From Lithospermum erythrorhizon (taxonomy: Eukaryota; Streptophyta; Magnoliopsida; Boraginales; Boraginaceae): a stretch of DNA of 64,000 nucleotides. Every line of letters starts with the position of its first letter. The stretch's first letter is position 1. Below the pieces are notes generated by a model that worked only from the letters and a program-made list of their open reading frames with translations, had not been told where the DNA came from and did no database searches. Location: positions 1 through 64,000 of the forward strand of contig JADFUC010001990.1 in assembly GCA_019722365.1 (NCBI GenBank), read 5' to 3'. A program made the translations under genes and the position numbers. Below, piece after piece: positions 1-12,800 of the stretch.

Positions 1-44
1 ATCTGTTGTACTTCGTTCAGTTACGTATTGCTTCAACAAAAGTA

Positions 45-2492
45 TTAGGATGTGTTAATGAGCATACATCTCAGAAATAGCCATCTGAGAAAAACACGTA
101 GCTCCAAAAATCACAACTATAACAAAATTATAAGACCTCAATGACAAGTCGACAACAATAAAATCAAAGACAATAAATAGTAGCTTAAGTAGCCAAAAAT
201 GACCAGTTAGCAGCCCAAGATCTACTCACCAGTCTATGCATGTAAAATCAGCACCTGTATCTAAACAATTACACTTCATCTTAAAAAAAGTCCACATGTT
301 ATTGACACTCTACAACTAGATATTCTGTTTGTTAAAACTATTAAAACTTTTTTTATTAAGTTTGTTTGATAATTAAATATTTTAAGGACTGAATAAATTA
401 AGATTTATCAAAATCTTTAACAAGAGTACAGAGATTAAAATTCTTAACACGTGGAAGAAGTAAGAGGGAAGGAGGAGGAGAGGAGGGATGGAGGGAGAGA
501 GAGATAGAGGGAGAGAGAGAGAGGGGGGAATGGATTGAATCAAAGAGTTTAGAAAATACTTTCAGCAATTCTTCAGGTGAAACGAATCAAAGAGTTCAGA
601 AAATACTTTGAACCAATTTTTCAGGAACATAATCAAAAAAGTCAACATGTGCTATCAACAAAGCAAAATGCCAAATGAACTTACTTGTATAATTCATCTT
701 TTGATGTGATGTCCTTGACTTCTATTTTCATGTTTTTATAAGAACCATCCCTTACCAGAACAACTTCAACAGCTTTTCCAGCCAAATCCCAAATGATTTC
801 AAACAACTGTAAATATATGATTAGATGAAAGACATTACACCTTATATATATGTTGCATATGTCTGAATAACAATGACTTCTCACATGTACATTATTTGCC
901 TTTTAAATGAAATTTGTCTTTTTAAATGAAAACAAGTTTTTTTAAATTATTTGCCTTTTTAAATGAAAACAAGTTTTTTTTTCTTAGTATGAAAACAAGT
1001 TAAAGACATGATATATGCAAGGCGTTAATCACCATCTTAGTTATATGTGCAGCGATGTATGCATGCCAATTATTAATTATTTTATAATAGAATTATAATG
1101 AAAAGAAAATAAATTTTAAAAAAGCCCAAAAGAATTAAGATGAAAAAATTTCCATAGAGAAAATAAAGATAGAGAAGCGATGAAAGCGATTTTTCGTTTT
1201 ATAACTTTCTAATGATAATTAATGCGTAGTAAATAAGATTTGTAATAGTAGTTTGAGGATAATTTATCGTATTGGCGGTTATATTATGAAGAAGTTCTTA
1301 TGAAAATAAGGAAATTATCGGGAGGTAAATTTGAAATACGTGGTGAAACTTCACTTGTAGCTTGCGTCAATAGTGGGGCTTAGATATTATATATGTTATA
1401 AATATATTGCATGTGTCTCGATGATACGTATTATTAGTTTAAAAATAGATGATAGTTTAGATGAAAATTATTTTATTAAGGGATATTAGCTTCTGGCTGA
1501 GATTGTAAAAACACATTAAAAATGTAAAAAAATACATTAAAAATACATACAATCAGCTATTAGTGAAAAAAAGTAAATTTTAGATAATCATGTATTTTGA
1601 GACGGAGGGAGTATGTGCGTGAGTGACATCAATGACTTCTCACTGTACATTGATTTATCATTACATGAAAAAGTTAACATGGCTTATACTGTAAAAATAC
1701 TTACAAGACTAGAACTCTACAAAAGCAGCAAAAGAAAGCAAAGGTTCCTAACTGTACATTTGATTTATCTATACATGAAAAGGAAAAAAAAAAATTATAG
1801 AATGTTAACATGGCTTATAAAATCGACGAGACTATAACTCTATAAATAGCAGCAAAGGTTCCTCATGCTGAGTTTCAACAGGATGTAGGAAAAACCACAG
1901 AAATGAGAACAAGAATAAGAATAAGTCCAATAAGCACCACACAAATGAGATGACCTCAAATCATACATGTGCTGACAGGTGTAATAATAAACGGGCCAAT
2001 CTTTAAGATACACATGAGCAAACAAAATATATGCATTGCTGATGAGACCATATGCATGCAGACAAATGTAAAAACAATTCCACATGACAGATGTGAATAT
2101 GTGTATTACAAACGATCCGACTGAAGATTTTGATTGCCAAACGAAAGTATTTCAATCCGAACCAAACATAATTTTCACACTACCGACGGTATCAAACAAT
2201 AAGCATAGTCTACTCAGATATTGAATTAATATTTGCGCCATCCCCAACATATTATTCTTGTCGAACATAATTAACAGATGAAACCCTATTGGCATAGCTA
2301 ATCAGCCAAGCTGCTTCAGGGTACATTGATGGCAAAGAAATACAATAACTGACAATCACAATTATAATAGGGATATTGAAGACAGAAATTAAAAGAGCAC
2401 ACCTGTGAACTAACTACTGTTGTATCGGAGCATTTAATAATAACATCACCAGGACGAACACCACAAGCTTTAGCTACAGACCCTAATAAAAC
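45..2492 (-). CDS. HtrA/Deg-like protease, 3' PDZ-domain exons (partial)
   Basis: Three minus-strand exons can be read: 2492-2403, 806-685 and 84-45. The first is preceded by an acceptor ending AAACAG and followed by GTGTGC; the second ends at a strong GTAAGT donor; the third follows a pyrimidine-rich acceptor (TTTTTCTCAG) and closes on a stop at 45-47. The joined reading frame (90+122+40 nt) stays open and includes the PDZ-like motif CGVRPGDVIIKC followed by LFEIIWDLAGKAVEVVLVRDG, resembling the C-terminal PDZ domain of plant HtrA/Deg-like (Do-like) proteases, which degrade misfolded proteins. The catalytic trypsin-like exons should lie at 2500-4375 or beyond, but I can see only weak, frame-broken similarity there, and a copia LTR begins at 4376. 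The gene is therefore probably truncated or decayed, although the visible exons are intact. If the GTAAGT donor is not used, an immediate TAA would end the protein. The exact subfamily is uncertain. Confidence 0.55.
465..660. repeat. GA-rich tract and ~50-bp tandem duplication
   Basis: A purine-only GGA/GAGA-rich stretch occupies about 465-531. It is followed by two copies of a roughly 50-bp unit beginning aatcaaagagtt and containing agaaaatacttt, near 539 and 587. The block lies inside the putative intron between the last two exons of the Deg-like gene. A second small duplication (tttttaaatgaaaacaag) is at 910-1000. Confidence 0.7.
1637..1862. repeat. Imperfect ~115-bp tandem duplication beside a MITE-like end
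   Basis: Two adjacent units share the order ctgtacatt, gatttatc, acatgaaaa, gttaacatggctta, agact...aactcta and gcagcaaaggttcct, separated by short indels. Just upstream, at 1598-1611, the string gacggagggagta looks like the terminal end of a Stowaway-type element, but I could not find its partner end. The block lies inside the long putative intron of the Deg-like gene. Confidence 0.5.
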
Positions 2493-2499
2493 CTGTTTA

Positions 2500-4375
2500 C
2501 AAAAATACTATAAAAAACCTCTAAAGCATCAACATGTTAATCAGTTATCCACTGAAGATGGATATATGAAAAATACTAAGCAAACTAAAATTTAATCAAA
2601 ATAATATGCCAAAAATTATCTACAAGTTCACAGCGAATAAAAATATCTACGGTCCAGTTCAAAAATTCTTAATCGAAAATTCAATGCTGACAATCTTTTA
2701 GGATCTGAGGAGTAACAATAATATGCCTACTAATCTCAGAACTTTGTTAAAAATTAACAAATCAATAATGTCAGGCAACGAAGGAAATTCAATGTAAAGA
2801 AATAAGATTCACTTTTGCTAAAAACTTGTATGAACAAATCTCAAACATCAGACCATATATCAGCTAAGAAAATTCCATATCTGTAACAAGTTTTTACTGT
2901 TTAACCTGAATATTTAATCCCCTCCCTCACAAATCTCTTTCAAGATTGTGTAGGGGAATATTCATTTGTTAGCTTAAAGGTGTTTAAGATTTAGTTTTTT
3001 TGTTTCTGTTAAAGTCTTCGTTTTGAATTTTGTGGGGATAGGATTTAGGATTTATTGAGGAAGGGGAGTATTCAGTTTTGTTTGTTAGTTTTGGTTCAAT
3101 TTACAGCTGAAGTGACTAAAATGCCATCGCCAAAGCAATGGTGTCTAAGTTTTAATGGCGACAGGGTTGATTTTCAAGCTAACAATGAGAAACAGGTGGT
3201 TGAAAAGATCAGTAGACACTAGACTAAGGATAGAAATAAGCCTATTCCCTAAAGAATTTTCAAAAGCAAGTGTAGCGGAAAAAAGAAGATATCTTAGATT
3301 CCAATCCTTATAAACACCCAGAAAGATTCTCCCAAATTCGTACAGGTATACCATATAAGTCTTACATATCTGGTATTATACAAACACGCCGCGTACTTAA
3401 CTATAGTTGTTTTGTATTATACCGCCATATATATCTCGTGGATACATAAATTGTCTTTAAAAAGGATTAAGCGGGACTAAATGCGGTGACGGAATCATCC
3501 TTGAAAGTCATCGAAGCTACTCTTTACTTCTATATTTATGAAATAAATCAAGTCTCATGCTTTACAACAACAAAACATTTCAATTTCCAACTTCTCTATA
3601 TGACAGTTCACCATAAAGAGTGTCTTACATAGTAATTTTACAAATGCACTAAAAAGCTCCATAAATCTGAGCTTATCGTCCTTACTTGAGAAGTTATGAC
3701 CGGCTACGTGAGGAAGATAATAGATTACTAAAAAAAAAGTAATAATATACATAAATGGAATAACATTCAATAATCGTATATAATTTAGCGAACTTATATT
3801 AGTTTGACATGATACGGCAACGAAGAAAGTAAAAGATCCTAAAGACCATGACTATACATATGTACCGAGTACCATTATCTCAAATGAGCATTAGCCGTCT
3901 GCTGACTCTTACTCCGTCTCGAGGGAATGAGTTTAAGAGGAGGATAAGTGAAGCAAACGAGCACAATCTTTTGGAATTAGTAGATGCATCATCGAAGAAG
4001 GGTCTGGTGCACATGGCGATCGATCGTGATTTGAAGGTCAAAAGCGACAAAGTTGTAATGAGGATCGGGAAGCATTTCACGAACCACTTGTATTCTTCCG
4101 CTTTTAAGCAAACATCAATCTGACAACAATGACAAAAGCAGTATGATAACATTCTATTTGATGGAAGGCACTTGGTGTGAATATCAAAATCAAGTTGGTT
4201 TTGTGTATTCGAAAATGAGTGCAGGATGCAGGTAATAGCGAATACATATTCAAGAGTGCGAGATAAGTATTTGGGCGTAACCACGCTCTCCTCCGTTTCG
4301 AGGTTGAGATGTTTAAGAATAGTGGCGTCCGCTTCGGCGGGTACAGGTAATATACCGGATATAACCCGAACCCGG
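2500..4375 (-). other. Region where upstream Deg-like exons would be expected; no convincing exon
   Basis: Reading the minus strand, there are two weakly suggestive pieces. One near 4050-4100 reads LPDPHYNFVAFDLQI, which recalls the His-Tyr-Asn-Ile-Ala segment of plant Deg-like proteases. One near 3340-3300 reads EFGRIFLGVY, which recalls the RPWLGM segment before the PDZ domain. Both are followed by stops or lack clear splice sites, so they are listed only as possible decayed exons. The plus-strand open frame at 3848-4123 has no recognisable similarity. Confidence 0.2.
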
Positions 4376-5170
4376 TGTGTTACCAAACAAAAGAAAAAAA
4401 GCGAGAACCAAAGTTACCAACCTGTGTCAGTATAAGCCAGCGACTTGAAAGACTGTCCGTGAGGCAAGGTGGCGATCTACTAGACGGTAGCTCCGAGTTA
4501 CTTGCCGGCGGTGATTCACTTGAGTCCATCACATGACTTGACTATGAAACCTACAACAATTCTCAACCCGGGAAAACAAGCAGGCAGGAAAATATGCACG
4601 GTGTTGTGAGAAAGAAAGTAAAGGCGGTGAGAGCAAAGCAAGAAATGTCTTGAAATGGGGGTGAAGAGCGGGCTTCGTCAACACGAGTGGGATGATAGAA
4701 GAGGTGCATTAATGTGGCTCTCTATTTATAGGAAGGAAGAGGCTGGTTTTGAATTACAGAGAGGAAGTTAAAAAAGCGTTTGTAACATCGAGGTGATGAA
4801 TGCGTATTGATGGTGATGAATCTTGTGTATTGATGAGTGATGAATCTTGTGTAGCAATTTCCCATTCAAATAATCAGTCAAAGAAATAAAGAGAGTGCAA
4901 AGGTCTGCTTTAGCTCGCGCCTTAGTCTTCCACTGAAACACGAAACACGAACCACGAACCGAGGCAGGAGCCGGGCACTTGTCAGCCTTGGCATTAATGA
5001 ACCTAGCGGGCTAGACTTATGCAAGCTTGATCGTTTGAACAAGCAATAAAAGATTTAGGTTATTTAAATGAAAGATTCGTGCTCAAAAAACAATGTGGGA
5101 AAAAAAAACTAGTGTGCCTTTTCAAATTCCCAAGGCATTCAAGACAATATTTTTTATTATATCCAAAACA
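4376..5170 (-). repeat. 3' LTR of the minus-strand copia element
   Basis: About 795 bp beginning tgtgttacc and ending atccaaaaca on the plus strand, so TG...CA bounded. It aligns along its length with 9802-10572; shared landmarks are gtggcgatctactaga, ttctcaaccggg, tgggggtgaa, tctatttatagga and aagcaataaa. Many small indels separate the two copies, which indicates an old insertion. Confidence 0.85.
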
Positions 5171-8100
5171 ATCCCCCACAATGGCGAAGGAAGAGGCAGA
5201 AGAAATTTAGGAGAAATTCTGGTCAAGGGAGGTTGAATGCTTAGCGTCGATATCTTCGATTTGAATTGACACGCTAGTGAAATGGGCGAAACCAGCTTGA
5301 TGCCGATAGAGTGAACCGTCTTGAACTTATTGGACCTTGATTGGAGACCCCCCACAACACAATACTATACTCCCAAATTGTATGGGTCCTTGAAATGCAC
5401 AAACACAGCGTTTTAGGGCCATGCGTACATGTAGTCTTATGAGTGCTCTAGAAGACAACCTAGTCTTTCATAGATGGCGGCCACAGCGTCACGCTCGCGT
5501 GGTAACTCCTATAGTGTGTCTCAAAACACTATCTTCCAAGTTATTAAGGACTTAAGTCCATCTCCACCAAAAATTCCATCGAAATTGCATCTCGAAGCAC
5601 CACCAATCTTTAGTTATGGAAGGTCGCTGACTAAAATTCAATACATCGTTACGATACCAGCTTTGGTTATGAATAGTCATGGATAAAATCCCATCAAGTG
5701 CGTCTCGGTAACAAAACATAGCTGGCTATAAGTTTTATCAAGCCTTCTTGCAGCGCCGTAGGGATAGGAGAAAGTAGTGCGTCAAGGGATCAACACGCTA
5801 TCTTGATTAGAGAACTGAAATACACTATCCCTCGACGTCTCGAATAACTTCGCCTAGTTAATCCGCGAAGTAAAAGGATCAGTAGTGCAGTTCGGACCTC
5901 GCGTAGTCTGAAATAACCCCATTTTCAGGAGTTGTCTCACCACCATCTAATTTCGTATGTCTTTTCTTACCATTGTAAGCATGATTCTTGGCAGCTCAAT
6001 GGGCTGGCAGAAATCGCGGTGTAAATGAACCGGTACCTTTTGGTTAAATGATGCATTAAATTGGTTCTTGACCGTTAAACTTCTTGACACACTTGGCTCA
6101 AGTGCAATGAACTCGGACTCCATGGTGGAGGCCTTGGCATGCGAGTACGCTGGCGGACTTCAAGCTCCTTTCCTCTTTTCTTCAAGGTAAACACATATCA
6201 TTTGGTAGAACAAATATAAATATTTACCGGAGACCGGTTAACGTCACGATACCCTTCTAACACAGCAGGGAACTTCTTAAAGTTCAAACTAACCTCAATA
6301 GTCCCTTTAGGTATCTAAGTAGTCGATGAAGAGCATCCCAATGCTCACTACTAGGGTTATGGGTATACCGACTTAACCTACTTACAGCATAAGCAATATC
6401 GGGCCAGTCTGGGTTAGTCAAAACATCCCAATAATCTTAGCATACATTTGAGAGACACTATCACCCAAATTTTTCATCAGTGTACAGCTAGCATCATAGG
6501 GAGTCTACTTGAGTGTAACACCGAAAAAAAGTTAAACTATGAAAATCTTCTCCACCTTAATGAGATTGAGCTGATGAGATACCACAAGGTTCTTCTTGGC
6601 TTCAACTCCTAGGATAGTATCAACTACTCTAAGTCTTTCATCTCAGAACTTAGATGACAAGAAATCAGCAGTGCTTATTCACTATAGATCATAGTCTTAC
6701 CAAAAATTCGACATGTCATTGACATATAGGCATATGATCACTGTCAGGTCCCCAACATGGAAGTATACACATGAGTCCCAAGATTGTTCACAGCATGTAT
6801 TCACTCACCAAAAAGGGAAATATCCGCTAAACTTCTCGTACATTTGTTTTGGTGCTTGTTTGAACCATATAAGAGATTTTTTGACTTCACTTTACCCTCG
6901 ACCACGACTCATGAAAACCCTCGGGTTGGGTCATATAAATCTCTTCCTCTAGATCACCATTCAAGGTCTGCTGTCATCGATGTATTTAACCCGTGAATAG
7001 CATTACTTGATAGTACGATAGTGGCCATGTAGTCAGCGTGGAGAATAAGTATCAGTAATCTATATCGGCTTCTTTTTTGTGTAAAGCCTTACTCGAATCC
7101 ACAATAGCTAGTCTCTCTATTGAACCATCAGGTCTCATCTTTTCTTAAAGATCCACTTATTACTAATAAACACATTACTTGGGTAAATCAACTAAGCTCC
7201 CCGAGTTTGGTTTGATCACAGTCGAATCAAGTTAAAATGTAATGGCCTCTCTCCCAAAGTAGCATCAATAGACCTCGGCTCTACGGTAGAATGTAGGATC
7301 ATCACTCAATAATAGGCGAAACTTGTCGCTTATATAATGTCAAATACGGATAAGTTCACTATAAAAGTCATCTCAGTATTTCTCCACTCTAGGTCTACTC
7401 TTTCTAAGTCCCTCTATAGTCTCCTAGAGTTAGATGAACTAACATGCACATCAATATCAGTGTATGTGTATATAAATTTACATCGTGTACGCCAGGCGTA
7501 TCGTATGAATCGGGCGTATCATGTGAAGCAGGGAAGACAAACATGCTTTCTTTAAAGGAAATACATGCTCAAAAAAACTTCGGCATCTACAGCCTCGAGG
7601 ATATGAAGCGATCGGATAAAGAAGACATGAATCATATGCGACCTTTGTGCAAAGGCATACCCGATGGCTTTCTGATCATGGAGTCTTGGGTCCGATGTTG
7701 GTGTAGCAGGCTCGAGGCGAGCCAGCAGCTAGGCCTTTGGCACTCCTAAGAAACCTCAAGTTAGGATAACCCCTCAAATCTCATAGGGGTCTTATCTAAC
7801 TTCTTGTAAGAATTTGCCTGTTAAGAATGTGACAAGCACTTAAACCGCCTCCCAATGTCAGGGAAGACGAGGCTTAGGAGCATAGCATTAAATCGTATTT
7901 TTGATGTATCACATTAACTGCGTTAAATTTATCCCATTTGTTGAGGTAAGTAAGGGGCACTAGTCTCATAGGATAATCCCATTCTCCTCTAAAACTCTCA
8001 AGGTAGAAGACCCATACTCACCGCTGATGGGACCTTAGTCTGCTTAATCTTTATCGAGGCGGATTTACCCTCTTCATTCTTAAACTTGATAAACATATCC

Positions 8101-9801
8101 TCGGCCTCACTCTTGGCTCCAAGAGGTAGGCCTAGTATACCTAGAGCAGGTCATCTATAAAGGTCACATAATGAGTGCTTTCCCCTTTACTCTAGTGTTC
8201 TTAAAAATTGACTAGGTGATTGTAGATCAACTCACAGTACTTGGTTTGTCACAAAATTCGCGGGTTCTTAGGCTTACAGGTAACTTGGCCTACACAAATT
8301 GGGCATTTGGGTAGCTCGAGATGAAAGATAAAGCGGGTATGATAGACAATTGCGGAATGTTTAATGGATGCGGCATTAACATGTCTAGTCTAGCATGCCA
8401 AATGCTCGATAGTCTCAATGATATAAAAAGCAGTAGATGTATTATTATTAATCGAGGAAGGTGCAACATTCGAGAATAAATAATACTGCCAGAGATAACC
8501 ACTTTCCCTACAAACTCTCACTCACAGTCACTACAACCTGTCGGCCTCAAATACAAGTTTCAAACCAACTTTGTTTAATAAGGCACCGGTGCTTTAGGTT
8601 CTGACATGAAAGTAATTACACTCTGATACATTACTAAGAAAGGGTCTTCCAGTGAGCTTAAAACCTTTCCTTTGCGAAATTCAGCCCCGGTGGCGAGTTT
8701 CCACGTGAGCATTCTCCATCAGCAACATCCTCAAAGTCTTGGAACAGCTCCTTATTTGCACACAAATGGCGAGAAGCTCATGTCAAGCGCCCAATCGATT
8801 GCATTGCCACAGTTGCTTCAGCCACCACAGCTGACTATGATGTCATTTGATTGACAATGTTGGCTTGAGGGGCATCGCTTTTGGCCAACGAAGCATTGAT
8901 AGGCCTTGTGTCGGCTGCATACGTGGCTGCTTGGCCAGCTTGCGCTTGATCTGGGCGCTGGACGATGAACTTGTTCGATGTTGGCTTCTTGAGTCTGCCG
9001 TTCACACCTTGCCTTTGAACTTTGTTGTTGTTGGAGGACCACCGGTTTCCGCAAGTTTGCCTTGGTGAAGTGCACTCGTTGTGGCTTTCTCCTTTGTCCC
9101 GTTAAGCGGCTTTGTCTTTGGGAGACTGATTTAGCTCTTGGTTCTCGTATTTGCCCAATCAATTTGGACCCAAGGGTAGAAGTCTTTTCTTAACGTGTTT
9201 CGGTTGTTCCTGTAATCGACATTTCAAGAAGGAGAATTTCTCCAACAAACATTAGCCAAAAACACTTCGTCAGTTTGTGCCTTGCATTAATCACATCGGT
9301 ACCACAGTTTTTCAAAGACATGCGCTTGATCCGTCACGGTTTGTTCTACCGATCATTTGAAAACCTAGCCAACTTCCCGCGCATATTTCTTAACACCCGG
9401 CGTCATCATTACCATATTTCTCCTCTAAGGCATCCCAAATTAACTTGGCGGTTGTGAATAGTATATAAGTCAAGCAGGTAATTAGTCGTATTGTTGAGAA
9501 TATGGCGCTAGCGATGTCTTGTTATCTTTTATCGAAACCTTTTTAGTTCTTTTAACGTTTGGGAACAACCAAGTAATAGAGGTAACCATCAGACAACCGG
9601 ATATTTCGGGGGACGGTTTCAAATAGCACATAATCCCAACATCAAAGCGAGGTACATAAAGCGAGTTTTGGGACCATCTTTTTTATAGTTGTTACCGTTG
9701 AGGTTCAGTTTAGACATGTCGGGCAATTTCGATTTGGAGGCATGGTTATACAGTTAAGCTTTCAAATTGTAGTGCAAAGATGTACTCTGCTTAGAAATAG
9801 G
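5171..9801 (-). pseudogene. Copia gag-pol remnant (broken)
   Basis: Read on the minus strand, the gag start lies near 9720-9675 with a LNGNNYKK motif. The GAG-pre-integrase piece WHARLDM is at about 8500-8290. Integrase core remnants follow at about 8170-7900, including KTKSEAEDMFIKFKNEE and the YLPQQMG that corresponds to the usual TPQQNG. Reverse transcriptase appears as KWIFKKKMRPDGSIE near 7165-7105 and as VIICLYVNDM, the YVDDM active-site region with Asp changed to Asn, near 6745-6711. The post-RT segment with [20 protein letters not shown] and [13 protein letters not shown] is at 6430-6300, and RNase H STMESEFIALE at 6135-6100. Stops and frameshifts occur throughout, so no functional protein is possible. 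These motifs are standard for plant Ty1/copia; I infer the lineage only to that level. Confidence 0.85.
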
Positions 9802-10572
9802 TGTGTTACCAAACAAAGAAAAAACGGAACAAGTTACCCGGCCCATTTGTGTCGTGGTATGGAAGCCACTGACTTGAAAGCTTAATCCGGCGGACGAGGT
9901 GGCGATCTACTAGACAGTAGCTCCCCAGGTTAACACGGCCCGGTATTCAACGAGTCCGCTCTGACAAACAGCTATGAGGCTCTGACGATTCTCAACCGGG
10001 AAAACAAAAGCGAGCAGAAAATATGCAGTGTTGTGAAAAGTAAAGGCGGTGAACAAAAGCAAATGCGAAATGGGGGTGAAAGGCGAACTTCGTCAACACA
10101 AGTGGGATGAAGAAGAAGGTCTGATGTGCTCTCTATTTATAGGAGAAGGTAGAGGCTGGGTTTGAATTCTGAAGTTAAAAAAACGTTTGTAGCGTCGAGG
10201 TGATGAATCTCTTTGTGTATTGATGGTGATGAATGGCATTAGCAATTCTATTCAAATGAAATCAGATCAAAAAGAAATAAAGAGAGTGCAAAAGGTCTCT
10301 TTGCTTCCTTACCGCAGTCTTTCCATCAAGCTTCAAACACGAACTGCGAACACGAACCGAGCCGAGCCGGGCCGGGCCGGGCAGCCAGCCTTGGCGATGT
10401 GGTAATTTTAGCGGGCTAGACTCATATCAAAAGCCTTAGTCATTTGAACAAGCAATAAAGATTGGGCTATTTAAATAGAATTAAATGGGGCTCAACAATG
10501 TAGAGGAAAAAAAACTAATGTCTTATTTTTCAAATTAAAGGCGTTAATAATCTTTTTATTATGTCTAACGAA
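9802..10572 (-). repeat. 5' LTR of the minus-strand copia element
   Basis: About 771 bp, homologous to 4376-5170. Its start tgtgttacc is clear; the far end is placed by alignment (ttattatgtctaacgaa against ttattatatccaaaaca) and has lost the canonical terminal CA. The internal sequence directly after it on the minus strand reads tatttctaagcagagtac, which resembles a decayed initiator-tRNA-Met primer-binding site. Confidence 0.8.
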
Positions 10573-12800
10573 CTGTGTCCTTGATTAAGTCTAGCTGACC
10601 CTTGTCGGATCGAGGGAGACTTGGAGGCCAAGGCCGGGCAGATCGACTCGAACCAAGCTGGACCCGGCATTTCGGAGCGACCAACCATAATTAATAACTA
10701 GACAATCTCGAGGAAGGAAGGAAGGAAGGGGAGTATATAGATATATACTATATCTTCTGTATTTGCTATACCCGTTCTTTTTAGGTCTTTTACTCACCTT
10801 ACGCTAAATAATACTCCACACACTGTTTTTCTAAATTTAACTATTATCATATTCTTATTGCATCCCTTGTTTCAACTAATAATTCTAGTCACTTGGATAT
10901 AAAATAGTCATTTTATACCTTTTATTCTTGTATTAGTGTGGGCATATCTAAAATCAAAACCAAAAGCCAAAATAATCAAAATTTTCGGAGCTTTTATAGA
11001 TTTATGCTTGGCACTTGAGGCGAGTGTGATTGGTTTTTACCTGATTTAGTCCATGTCGTTATTTTAGGGCCATGCATGTTGGATGTGAAGTCAAATTAAG
11101 CGTGGAGCGAGAGGACTTGGGGAGGAAGTCCAGACGAGGATAAGTCCCTACCTCGCGCACTTTGGAGTCCAGAGAAAGTTCGGGAGAAGATCGGGACTTC
11201 GCTCGGATATCCTAATTTGAGGCGGTTTTAAGGCCTTTTGGCCCATGGTTTCCTATTATCTTTAGGTTTTAGACCTAGGACCTCTGTAGTCTATATATAT
11301 GAGTGTTAGGACTCTCTATGAGTGTGTGGAAACACCACCATCCCAATGGTGGTTGGAAATCAACCTTGTAGGTTAGAGATATGGAAGTTTGTTACTTATT
11401 CTTTTGTGCCTAATTGTAAAATATGTCGAAATAATTAATTAAGTCAATAGTTAAATTTTAGTTCAAAACAAAATTATAATTGGACTTAAGATAATTAACT
11501 ATTCAGCCAACCCAAAATAATGAGTCCAAACAATGGCCGATAGTAAGCCAAGCAAAAGTCGGCTGATAGTAGCGTCCACGGACGGGTGGTCGGAGAACGG
11601 ATAAAGTCGGTCGTCTAATCGAGAGGGTCGAAGTTAGCAGGTCAAATTGCCATAATTGCATTGATTGCGTGTTCTTTCATTGTTAATTTCAAATTTACTA
11701 AAATATCCCTATTTTATCCCAATCATTAGATCAAAATCCACTTAAATTATAAAATTCAATGGCTATGATTAAAGTAAGCATCATGCTTACAATTTTTGTA
11801 ACATCAAAGATTTGTACGTACTTGACATGCTAATTATTTATTCAAAAGCAAGATAGCAAATAGGTTGTAAATATTAGAGAAGGCTTTCATACGCAAAGTA
11901 AAGAATCCGTCATATCTAATTATAATATGTAAATCGCTATGTTGTTTTATTATTTTTTTTTTTTAAGATAATGGGCATTTTGTTAATTTTAGCCTTCGTT
12001 TTAATATTAATTAATTATATAAAAATTCCTTTTATAACACATATCATTTATTAGTCTTTCTATTTAATTACACCTAATATGAAAGCCCAGTTAAAACAAT
12101 TCAAATATATCTATAGTTACTTCAAATAGCGATACTAGTCGTTGGAAGAAAATCGATCGGCGGATGCCTTTGGCAAATTGGGATGCTCCGTGACCCCGAA
12201 GACTTTTTGTATTTGGAGATCTCACTCCGGAGTATATAACGTTGATTTGATGGTGGTAGGGTTGGATCCACCCGCTTTTATAACCTAAACACTACTTAAT
12301 TTATGCATTCGTACACGATAAAAAAATAGCAATACTTGATACATTTGAATTATTTTCTCACTTACGATCTTTATAGTATGGGAAAATTATTATAGAATGA
12401 GGAAACTATTGTGAAGCGAAATATGATCGAGAGAAGTCTTCAAACAACCCAAAGTAGGTTATGCAAAAAAGTTCATATCGGCGATTCAGTCGAATCCCTT
12501 CTTTTGATTTTTCTTTAGAACAATTAAAGTGATTAAAGGAATTTAGGAGGAAGAAAAAAGTCATGAATTTTCTTCCCTATGGTAACTCGAACAAGAGGGA
12601 ATTGGAGTGGAGAGAGTTTTTGCTTTCATCTTTTCTAAAAGATGAATAATGAACATTAACAATTCGTGTTTGATTGAACCGGCTTAAGTAGACAAGCATA
12701 GCGTAGAGTTTGAGAGACAAATCATCATCAAACTCCAACAATTTTCCATTACCAAAACATACTGTACCGGTCAAAACAGTCGGACCCCGAACCATGATGG
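10573..12800. other. Gene-free repeat debris
   Basis: I see no gene here. The segment 11080-11420 looks like part of an LTR, with an inverted ccaccatcc/ggtggttgg motif at 11336-11360 and a TATA-like tatatatatgag at 11294. The segment 10690-10760 is a ggaa-rich simple repeat followed by TA-rich sequence. The rest is AT-rich without long open frames of recognisable content. Confidence 0.4.

Larger units (their letters stand above)
4376..10572 (-). mobile_element. Decayed Ty1/copia LTR retrotransposon
   Basis: Two related direct repeats, 4376-5170 and 9802-10572, flank 4.6 kb of internal sequence whose minus strand carries copia protein remnants in the order gag, integrase, reverse transcriptase, RNase H. 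Both LTRs begin tgtgttaccaaac on the plus strand. The internal sequence next to the left LTR reads, on the minus strand, TTGTGGGGGAT, a typical polypurine tract directly before the 3' LTR. This fixes the orientation. Every coding part is broken by stops and frameshifts, so the element is non-autonomous now. The flanking five bases (cccgg and ctgtg) do not match, so no target duplication survives, or the right boundary is off by a few bases. Confidence 0.88.

Noticed and set aside
7337..7749. Overlapping plus-strand open frames inside copia element 1
   Set aside because: They lie antisense to decayed pol sequence between RT and integrase.
8818..9162. 114-residue minus-strand open frame
   Set aside because: It lies in the decayed gag region of the copia element; no Gag motif or other domain is clear in it, so it is not a separate gene.
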